Assembly: GCA_041740995.1 (NCBI GenBank)
Contig: JBGSKY010000321.1
Coordinates: forward strand, 1-64,000
Reading direction: 5' to 3'
Length of the DNA: 64,000 nt
Origin: JBGSKY01 sp041740995
GTDB taxonomy: Bacteria > Planctomycetota > Planctomycetia > Pirellulales > Pirellulaceae
Part shown: one piece after another, positions 54,692 to 61,872 of the stretch
Position numbering within the stretch: the first letter of the stretch is position 1
Layout of the letters: each line of letters begins with the position of its first letter
The notes under the pieces: model-generated
The model's database searches: none
What the model was told of the DNA's origin: nothing
The model's input: the letters and a program-made list of their open reading frames with translations, nothing else
Program-made: the position numbers and the translations under genes

Positions 54692-54768
54692 GAAGAATAC
54701 AAGCAGAACAGGTTAGCGCCGTGCTGCTCAGTGAGGTTGTTGTCAGAAAAAATATTGTCTTGGTCTGT

Positions 54769-55737
54769 CTACATTCCTAAGACGTAAGCGAAAATGAGCG
54801 GTGCAACAATCGTTGCGTCGCTTTGGATCATAAACTTCGGCGATGCTGGATCAAGTTTATTCCAGGTAATTTTCTCATTTGGAACCGCCCCCGAATATCC
54901 GCCATAGCTAGTCACCGCGTCACTGATCTGGCAAAAATATTCCCAACGACGACAGTCAGGTCGATCGAGATCCTGAATTAGCATCGGGACAGCGCAAATT
55001 GCAAAATCTCCGGCGATTCCACCACCAATTTGGAAAAATCCGATCGGCGAATCTTCGCTGGCTTGCGTGTACCACTCAGTCAAAAATTGCAATTGTTCGG
55101 TCCCGCTGCGCATGGCGGTGTGGCTCGCTACTGTGCCGTCCATGACGCGGGCGGTAAACATGTTGCCCAGTGTGCTGTCCTCAATTCCTGGAACGAAGAT
55201 AGGCAATTTTTTCTGCTTAGCCGCATAAACCCAGGAGTCGCTAATCGGCACCTTGTAATGCTCGCGAAGATCGTCTTCGTCGAGCAACTTATACATGTAC
55301 TCATAAGGAAATAGACCTGTTTCATTCTCCGCCGATTCGACCCAGTATTTGGTCAAACGGCTTTGCATGTGCTTCATGACAGTCTCAGGAATACACGTAT
55401 CAGTGACCCGATTGTAGCCCGCGTCGCGAAGTTTCACTTCGTCATCGACGCTCAATGCTCGCCAGTCCGCGATGACTTTGTATTCATCGTGAGCAAACAG
55501 ATTGAAGAGATCTTCCTCCAAGTTCGCGGCAGTGCAACTGATCGCGTGAACTTTGTCTTGACGAATCATCTCAGCAAGGATCACGCCGATCTCGGCGGTG
55601 CTCATTGCGCCTGCCATCGACAAAAACATTTTGCCTTGTTTCAGTTCGATAAAGTCTTGATAGCTCTTGGCAGCCGCTAAAGTCTCTCGCGCGTTGAAGT
55701 GGCGAAAGTGTCGTTGCATAAATTGATTGATTTGCAT
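54769..55737 (-). CDS. Deoxyhypusine synthase-like protein
   Basis: 322 residues. Similar to the DHS family: LSMAGAMSTAEIGVILAEMI, ISCTAANLEEDLFNLFAHDE, LPIFVPGIEDSTLGNMFTAR, IGFFQIGGGIAGDFAICAVP, and a C-terminal ITWNKLDPASPKF where the Lys aligns with the active-site lysine that carries the aminobutyl group. Bacteria lack eIF5A, so bacterial members probably act in polyamine metabolism, for example homospermidine-like products (family knowledge plus inference). The start lies 8 bp after the dnaN stop, so the two are one operon. Confidence 0.87.
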   Translation of the reverse strand: MQINQFMQRHFRHFNARETLAAAKSYQDFIELKQGKMFLSMAGAMSTAEIGVILAEMIRQDKVHAISCTAANLEEDLFNLFAHDEYKVIADWRALSVDDEVKLRDAGYNRVTDTCIPETVMKHMQSRLTKYWVESAENETGLFPYEYMYKLLDEDDLREHYKVPISDSWVYAAKQKKLPIFVPGIEDSTLGNMFTARVMDGTVASHTAMRSGTEQLQFLTEWYTQASEDSPIGFFQIGGGIAGDFAICAVPMLIQDLDRPDCRRWEYFCQISDAVTSYGGYSGAVPNEKITWNKLDPASPKFMIQSDATIVAPLIFAYVLGM

Positions 55738-55745
55738 TGCTCTAG

Positions 55746-56861
55746 CTATCGATCTCGGGCCATTGGCATTACGACGTATACGTAACCGTCATCAGTTTTT
55801 AAAACTGCGGGTTCTGTGTCACTGTTGACATCGAATTTAAATCCTCTGTCGTTATCGAGCACTCGGAAAAACTCGCCAACGAAACGTGCGTCGAGCGTAA
55901 TGCCAATTGGCTTGCCATCGTAGGCGATTGGCATTTCTACGCGTGAGGTCCCGATGTCCGCCGTCGCCGCGCTCAAAACTAAGGAGCCGTTTTCAAACTG
56001 GAAATCGACGCCACGACTCTCCGGATCCGCCACAATCGATGCTTGTTTTAAAGAAGATGCCATCAGACCGACAATTCCTTCAATCACGACACTATTTTCT
56101 CGCTTGGGAATGACTTGACGCCAAGCCGGAAATCGACCTTCAACTAACTGGGAGTAAATCATGCAGCGGCTAGTTCGAACAAGAATATCGTTGTTTCGCG
56201 CCGCGATTTGTACCGTCTCTTCGCCGTCGCCGAGTGATCGTTCCAGAAGCGATAAAGTCTTGGCTGGTACGATCGTGCTCGTGCTTGCCGTTTGAAAGTT
56301 TTCCACAGACTTTCCTTTCGCCGACATACATGCCAGTCGCCGTCCATCGGTGGCTACCGCAGTGATGTCTTCGCCAGTGATTTCCAACAACACCCCTCCA
56401 AGGGCATATCGAGTGCTTTCCGTATCGGTCGCGAAAACGGTTCGCCGCACCAGCTCGCGAAACGCCCGGGCTGGGATCTCGAAGTAGCTGCTTTCATCGA
56501 AGCCGTTGATGGTTGGATATTCGTCAGCACTGGCAATCGGCAAATGAAATTCAGCTTGTTTACCAAGTACGTCGAGTGAGTTTTCAGTTAGCTCAATCGT
56601 GATGCGTTCGTCGCTGTTTTCCCGTAAGATGTTTCCAACTTTTTGGACGTTCAGCAAGGCTTTTCCCGGCGTGAGCACCTCAACATCAGCGACTTCAATT
56701 CGAACTCCTGCTTCCAAGTCGGTCGCCATCAGTACGACGCTTCCGCCGGTCGCATCCAACTTCACGAAGTTGAGGATTTCCTTCGGCGATCGAACTGGTG
56801 CAACGGCCGCCGCAATCTGAAAAGCAGCTAGGAACTTTTCTCGGTCGCAGGTGATTTTCAT
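55746..56861 (-). CDS. dnaN: DNA polymerase III beta sliding clamp
   Basis: 371 residues, the usual length. N-terminus MKITCDREKFLAAFQIAAAV, followed by VVLMATDLEAGVRIEV, the second domain YALGGVLLEITGEDITAVAT with DGRRLACMS, and the C-terminal domain ending DDGYVYVVMPMARDR, where VMPMR-like residues form the protein-binding pocket. The ring-shaped dimer tethers polymerase III to DNA. Unlike in many bacteria, dnaA, recF and gyrB are not adjacent here; the gene is followed by the DHS-like gene. Confidence 0.97.
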   Translation of the reverse strand: MKITCDREKFLAAFQIAAAVAPVRSPKEILNFVKLDATGGSVVLMATDLEAGVRIEVADVEVLTPGKALLNVQKVGNILRENSDERITIELTENSLDVLGKQAEFHLPIASADEYPTINGFDESSYFEIPARAFRELVRRTVFATDTESTRYALGGVLLEITGEDITAVATDGRRLACMSAKGKSVENFQTASTSTIVPAKTLSLLERSLGDGEETVQIAARNNDILVRTSRCMIYSQLVEGRFPAWRQVIPKRENSVVIEGIVGLMASSLKQASIVADPESRGVDFQFENGSLVLSAATADIGTSRVEMPIAYDGKPIGITLDARFVGEFFRVLDNDRGFKFDVNSDTEPAVLKTDDGYVYVVMPMARDR

Positions 56862-57357
56862 GCTGATACTTCTAAACTGGAAACGATGATCGGGGGCCCG
56901 TTCTTCCGACGAAAACAGGAACTAGGCAGTTTCGCAAAGTTTGGTTTGCTTGCAAGTGCTCGCGTCGACTTCACCGTCCTGGAAACCTCGCGGTCCAGAA
57001 ACGAATATCGCTTGCTCGGTCGATCTGGTTTCAAAACTAAATAGAATAAATCTTTGTAGTAGCTTGTAGTATGCCTGCGAATATTGTTGACGACTGCTTC
57101 ACAGCGCCGACCGTAAACGTATTCATGGCAATTGTTTAAGCGAGTTTATTAAGCCAAAAATGACGGTGGAAAACTCGTCGCCCGACGGTAGGTAATGTGT
57201 CGATGGGCCGTTGTCAAGTTGTAGAGGAAACGCTCAGTCGCAACGGCCGTGTTGACAGCACAGTCCAATGCGATCGCGTATCGACAGGTGCTCGACACTT
57301 TTTCCACCTAGTGACACTACTGATTTTGCCGACAATAAGGCTGGGATCGAAGATTAG
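56862..57357. other. Intergenic region upstream of dnaN
   Basis: About 496 bp. No supportable gene or RNA. I looked for clustered DnaA boxes (TTATCCACA-like) because of dnaN and found only scattered weak matches such as TTTTTCCAC, so no origin is called. The dnaN promoter is expected here. Confidence 0.4.
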
Positions 57358-58164
57358 CTAACGGTTGAGAAGGGAAAAATGCTTCGACTGGGAGAAGAAT
57401 TTTTTTGGATTGTCGAAGACAATTTTGCGAATAAGGTCGTTCGAATGGCCGCGACGACGCATTTCAACGATCAGATCAGGTATCGCGGTCGGACGGCTAG
57501 GCCCCCAGTCGCCGGCGCTGTTGGCCATCAATCGTTCGCTACCATAACGTTCAATCATGTCAGCGGCCCGCTGTGGCGTGCATTTGGTGACCGGGTAGAG
57601 CGTCATTCCAGCCCAATAACCAGCTTCAAGAACAGCGCCTATGGTGTGCTCTTCAACGTGATCCACTAAGACGCGATTGCGGTCGAGGCGTTGATCGTTC
57701 AACATGTCAAGGATCATTCGCGTGCCTTGATACTTGTCCTCCAAGTGAGGGGTATGAATGAGAATCTGTTGATTGTGAGCAATGGCTAGTTCCATATGCT
57801 CCATAAAAATAGTCGCTTCGTTTTTCGTATTCTTGTTCAGGCCAATTTCGCCGATTCCCAGTACGTTGGGGCAATCGAGAAACTCCGGAATCATGGCGAT
57901 GACTTCGCGGGAGAGCGTGACATTCTCAGCTTCCTTTGCATTGATACAGAGCCATGTGAAGTGCTGTATCCCATACTGCGCGGCGCGAGCTGGTTCAGTG
58001 ACTGTAAGTTGCCGAAAGTAGTCTCTAAAACTATCCACGCTGCCCCGATCAAAACCAGCCCAGAAAGCTGGCTCACTGACGGCTACACATCCCATGCGCG
58101 CGATGGTTTCATAGTCGTCGGTCGTCCGTGAGACCATATGAATATGCGGATCGATATATTCCAT
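57358..58164 (-). CDS. TatD-family metal-dependent hydrolase, EboB-like
   Basis: 268 residues. The N-terminus EYIDPHIHMVSRTTDDYETI has the first metal-site His pair; further ligands are in VLGIGEIGLNKNT (Glu), ILIHTPHLEDK (His), VLVDHVEEHTIGAVLEAGYW (His) and NSAGDWGPSRP (Asp). The DPHIHMVSRTTDDYE start and the VSEPAFWAGFDRGSVDSFRD segment resemble EboB of the ebo metabolite-traffic gene cluster as I remember it, more than ordinary TatD nucleases. Other ebo genes are not present in this window. A small gene precedes it by 19 bp, probably in the same operon. Substrate unknown. Confidence 0.84.
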   Translation of the reverse strand: MEYIDPHIHMVSRTTDDYETIARMGCVAVSEPAFWAGFDRGSVDSFRDYFRQLTVTEPARAAQYGIQHFTWLCINAKEAENVTLSREVIAMIPEFLDCPNVLGIGEIGLNKNTKNEATIFMEHMELAIAHNQQILIHTPHLEDKYQGTRMILDMLNDQRLDRNRVLVDHVEEHTIGAVLEAGYWAGMTLYPVTKCTPQRAADMIERYGSERLMANSAGDWGPSRPTAIPDLIVEMRRRGHSNDLIRKIVFDNPKKFFSQSKHFSLLNR

Positions 58165-58183
58165 AGCAACCGGTTTTGTAAGT

Positions 58184-58474
58184 TTAGGCGTTTTGTCGAG
58201 GTGCAGGCTTCAGCGTCTCCAACCAATCGGGATCGTAAGATCGCGAGAAAATGAGTTGAATTTGCTCAGCTTTAGTCGATTTGGATATGTTCTCGCCGTC
58301 CTGGCTCAAAATCGTAAGGGACCGATTGAGCTTTTGAAGCCTTGTGTCGGTAACGATCGGTTGCTCACCGTCTGACCCGGCGTCAATCCGGTCAAACATC
58401 GCAGCCAGTTCGAGGATCTTGGCCCGGGCTTGCAGATAAATGTCTTGCAATATTGCATCTTTAGTCTGAGACAT
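58184..58474 (-). CDS. Small protein of unknown function
   Basis: 96 residues from the ATG at 58474; a start at 58516 would add 14. Largely helical (KDAILQDIYLQARAKILELA followed by AMFDRIDAG), acidic, no Cys, no signal peptide. It ends 19 bp before the EboB-like hydrolase and runs in the same direction, so it is probably cotranscribed. Not recognised. Confidence 0.62.
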   Translation of the reverse strand: MSQTKDAILQDIYLQARAKILELAAMFDRIDAGSDGEQPIVTDTRLQKLNRSLTILSQDGENISKSTKAEQIQLIFSRSYDPDWLETLKPAPRQNA

Positions 58475-58648
58475 CGCGGATTCCAAAAATTTGAACGCCT
58501 TGAATCGCGTTTGCAAAAAGCAGGCTGTCTCCGACTTCCGGCAAGCTGAATAGATAGTGAACTAACTTTAAAACCGCGAAGCTAAAGACAGGCGGAAACA
58601 GTATTATAGTTGAAGTCTAGCCCGATCGCTTGCAGGTAATTTTAAGCG

Positions 58649-60238
58649 TTAGAAGTCGATAGCAAGTCTGGAGCCGAAACCATAGATTTTACCGCTGCCA
58701 GTCTCGCGACCGATTACGTCGTCCACGTTGCGATCTGTAACATTAAAATTCGATTGTAACTTCATGTTTGGATTCCAAAACCAGTTTAAGCCTGTTGTAT
58801 AAGAGTCCAAAATACCTCCATTCAATCCCTGGTCGTTCAAATCAAGATGGTTATATCGGAATACGACTTGCCATGCGCCGCAACCACACATCCTTCCGTC
58901 TCGGCCAGGCTTAAAGAAATTATTGAAGGGAGTTACTCGTTCGAAGGCTCCGTTTTTCTTCAAATAATTGTCGCTTTCGCCGGTCAAAAAGTAACCGACT
59001 TGGGCGTATCCACCGTGGTACATCACGTTTCGGCCTGGGTCAGCAGAGTTAAGTTTCGCATCTTGGAGTCCGCTGAGCAAGTATTCCGATTGCCAAGTCA
59101 GCGGTCCGTACACCGCGACTAATTCGCTATTTACCCACTGCGTGTCATCGCCAAACAGAGTAATTCCAGCCGGAACTGGCCAGCCCGACGAAAGACCCGA
59201 TCGAATTGCATCGCGCGTTCGATAGGTTTGAAAGCGTCCAGGAACTCCCGCTTGCTGTACTGCAGACGCTTGTCGGCCAGATACTCCGACGTGCAATAGT
59301 TCTCGACCATCATTTTCGTACCAAAGTAGATTCGTTAACCGACCGCTGACAGAATAGTCGCCGTCACCCGAAGCGCTGCTGAAAATATTGTTTGTAGGTT
59401 TGAAAAGTCCGATATTCCAAACGCCGTTTTCATCTTCGCCATAGGTATTGAAGACGCTAATGCCCGGCTGGAAACCATTAAATAGTCCACCATAAAACGC
59501 GTCTTGGTTGAACGAACGTTCCATCAACGGTTGGAATCGACTGCTGACGATATGTTCAAAACCGATTTGCTCTTTTTGACTACCGATTTTCATATTACCG
59601 ACAACGGGAAGCTTCTTAATCTGCCACCATAGATCGGTTGGTGCAGTTAGCGTTTCGTCAAAGAAACCTGTAGTTCCAGGTTGATTCCGAACCCGCGCGG
59701 AATTCACAAAATCGAGTTCCGCTGCGTACTCGTGGACTTCATACAAAGTCCCGTCTATTCGCAGGCGAGCACGCCGAAAATCTACGCCATCCCCGTATGG
59801 AGTTCCGATTGCGTTGTTAACATTGGCAGGTGTCGAAAACCAAGCATTATCGAATTGATAGCGACCGCCGATGTGTGTGCGAAATGCTTTGTCTTCGGTC
59901 ATCAATTCCAACCCATTATTCCAATGGGCAGTCATTACCGAAGCTTGCTTCTTCTTTTCTTCCGGAGTCAGGCAAGCTCTCTTGGATGCCTCGTGTTCAT
60001 CAATGCAATCTTCGATGAGCGCTTTTAATTCAACCTCAGTCAGCGAAAATGATGAATCTGAGTCGATGGGACTGGCGATCGTCGTTTGATCGGATGCGAG
60101 TGATCCCATGTGATATGCATCTTCGGGCGTACCACTGGTCCATTCTTGGGCATTAATTTTCGGAAAGCACAACCCGCCCAAAATAGCCGAACAAAGCCAG
60201 ACTCTGGCCTTCAGTCGAAAATTGACCCATGCCATCAT
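58649..60238 (-). CDS. OprO/OprP-type outer-membrane porin
   Basis: About 529 residues from the ATG at 60238. A signal peptide ends near PKINAQE, followed by a short helical region (ELKALIEDCIDEHEASKRA) and a beta barrel: HIGGRYQFDNAWFS, VDFRRARLRIDGTLYEVHEY, NMKIGSQKEQIGFEHIVSSR, YGGYAQVGYFLTGE-like GGYAQVGYFLTGES, and a C-terminal strand ending in Phe (FGSRLAIDF), as required for outer-membrane assembly. Family members in Pseudomonas take up phosphate or polyphosphate; in planctomycetes the substrate is unknown. No phosphate gene is adjacent. Confidence 0.88.
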   Translation of the reverse strand: MMAWVNFRLKARVWLCSAILGGLCFPKINAQEWTSGTPEDAYHMGSLASDQTTIASPIDSDSSFSLTEVELKALIEDCIDEHEASKRACLTPEEKKKQASVMTAHWNNGLELMTEDKAFRTHIGGRYQFDNAWFSTPANVNNAIGTPYGDGVDFRRARLRIDGTLYEVHEYAAELDFVNSARVRNQPGTTGFFDETLTAPTDLWWQIKKLPVVGNMKIGSQKEQIGFEHIVSSRFQPLMERSFNQDAFYGGLFNGFQPGISVFNTYGEDENGVWNIGLFKPTNNIFSSASGDGDYSVSGRLTNLLWYENDGRELLHVGVSGRQASAVQQAGVPGRFQTYRTRDAIRSGLSSGWPVPAGITLFGDDTQWVNSELVAVYGPLTWQSEYLLSGLQDAKLNSADPGRNVMYHGGYAQVGYFLTGESDNYLKKNGAFERVTPFNNFFKPGRDGRMCGCGAWQVVFRYNHLDLNDQGLNGGILDSYTTGLNWFWNPNMKLQSNFNVTDRNVDDVIGRETGSGKIYGFGSRLAIDF

Positions 60239-60280
60239 CGTTAACTTCCCTGTCAACCTGAAATTGCTAACCGCCAGCAC

Positions 60281-60598
60281 GACAGCACTTTACGCTGCCT
60301 GGTACTATCGTTCGAGTTTTTGCTGGTTTAATTAAAACGATGCTGCCGATATTTCGCGCAAATTGAAGTCTGTATGTCCTATGGTTCTGATTGGAAAAAA
60401 TGTAACGATTGTGCAAAGGTGTTACTTCACCCGCCTCGCGGTCAAAAGAAACTGAAGTGAGCTTTTGAAAAAGAGCGAATGAGATCAAGAATCGAACTTT
60501 AGTGGCTATAATTTTGCCGAAATCGAACGCTTGATTCGCGACGCACGCGCTCAAGCGCCCAGACGGGCGACGATTAGCTTTAACACTGAATCTAAAAT
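60281..60598. other. Intergenic region between divergent porin and TerC genes
   Basis: About 318 bp, with the promoters of both genes expected. No gene, repeat or RNA structure was recognised. Confidence 0.4.
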
Positions 60599-61417
60599 AT
60601 GAATTTCATCGAGTTCCATCGCTTCGCACCGTTACTCTCGGCCAGCCCAACAGGGGCTGATTGGATTATCTCCGCCGGCATTGCGTTGATCGCTCTGACC
60701 GCGATGGAAATTGTTCTCGGCATCGACAATATTGTGTTCATATCGATCGTTACTGGAAAATTGCCGACTGATCAACAACGAAAAGCCCGTTTGATTGGGC
60801 TTGGTCTAGCCATGTTCATGCGTGTGCTTTTGCTGGTCGGCATCAAGTACATTATGGAGCTTGTGAACCCGATTTTACATCTGGATCAGATTGTTGTACC
60901 GATGGCAAATTGGTTTCTCGAACGCCCGGAAATCAACGAAGTGTCTTGGAAGGATTTGATCCTTTTGGGGGGTGGACTGTTCCTGATTTTCAAGAGTGTG
61001 AAAGAGATTGGTGAGCATTCGAACCATACCGACGAAGGTGCGTCGTTGGCCAAGCCAATAAGCTTCACGTCAGCCATCATCCAAATTGTACTGTTGGACA
61101 TTATATTCTCGCTTGATTCAGTCATCACTGCAGTTGGCATGGCCGAAGACATCGAAGTAATGATCGCTGCGGTAGTCGTAGCGGTTGTCGTTATGATGCT
61201 CTTTGCAGGTACTGTGGCCAATTTCGTCGAATCCAATCCGACGGTAAAAATGTTGGCCCTTTCATTCTTGCTGATGATCGGCGTTATGTTGGTCGCCGAA
61301 GGTTGCGGGACGCACTTCAACAAAGGCTACGTTTATTTCGCGATGGGTTTTTCGTTGTTGGTTGAAATATTGAATATTCGCGCACGGTCGAAACGAGTTA
61401 CGAAGCATGCAGGTTAG
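60599..61417 (+). CDS. TerC-family integral membrane protein
   Basis: 272 residues with seven or more helices. Signatures: ALTAMEIVLGIDNIVFISIV with the conserved acidic residues inside the membrane, and IVLLDIIFSLDSVITAVGMA repeating the pattern, which marks the TerC/YkoY/YceF group. Several bacterial members export manganese during protein secretion or stress (family knowledge); this substrate is inferred only. The next gene overlaps its end by 11 bp. Confidence 0.93.
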   Translation: MNFIEFHRFAPLLSASPTGADWIISAGIALIALTAMEIVLGIDNIVFISIVTGKLPTDQQRKARLIGLGLAMFMRVLLLVGIKYIMELVNPILHLDQIVVPMANWFLERPEINEVSWKDLILLGGGLFLIFKSVKEIGEHSNHTDEGASLAKPISFTSAIIQIVLLDIIFSLDSVITAVGMAEDIEVMIAAVVVAVVVMMLFAGTVANFVESNPTVKMLALSFLLMIGVMLVAEGCGTHFNKGYVYFAMGFSLLVEILNIRARSKRVTKHAG

Positions 61418-61844
61418 TTGGGTGCGGTTCATCTTGCGATGTCTGGCTTACATTTGGGCGTCACCCTGGACTTTGGCAGCCTTGGCGTTAGCCGCAATCT
61501 CCAGTTTTGGCGGTACTTCGATACATCGATGCGGTTCAGTGCTGGGCTGCTATGGCGGGCCGATCGAATGGCTCTTGCGTAAAGCACCTATCCCAGGTGG
61601 TGCGGCTGCAATGACGTTCGGCCACACGATTTTGGCTAGAAATCGGAAGAGCTTCGACCGCACTTTGCTGCATGAATTGGTACATGTTCGTCAGTACGAA
61701 AGATGGGGGCCATTTTTTGTTCCAGCCTATCTATGCTTCTCAATAATACTCGCGATATCTGGTCGCGACGCCTACCGCGACAACCCGTTCGAAAAAGAGG
61801 CTTTCGAATCGGACAGATTGAGAGAACAATTGAACCAAAGGTAG
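61407..61844 (+). CDS. Membrane protein with HELVH zinc-binding motif
   Basis: 145 residues with two hydrophobic segments (AYIWASPWTLAALALAAISS near 13-33 and FFVPAYLCFSIILAI near 101-116). Between them is LLHELVHVRQYERWGP, an HExxH motif of gluzincin/metzincin-like proteases, followed by EAFESDRLREQ, where a downstream Glu could be the third ligand. Length is small for a protease. It overlaps terC by 11 bp, so translation is coupled. Function unknown; a membrane-bound protease or a degenerate relative. Confidence 0.72.
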   Translation: MQVSWVRFILRCLAYIWASPWTLAALALAAISSFGGTSIHRCGSVLGCYGGPIEWLLRKAPIPGGAAAMTFGHTILARNRKSFDRTLLHELVHVRQYERWGPFFVPAYLCFSIILAISGRDAYRDNPFEKEAFESDRLREQLNQR

Positions 61845-61872
61845 CGATTCAAGGTGCAGGCAAAACACCGAT

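Noticed and set aside
56862..57357. Possible replication origin next to dnaN
   Set aside because: No clustered DnaA boxes or AT-rich unwinding block; dnaA, recF and gyrB are absent.
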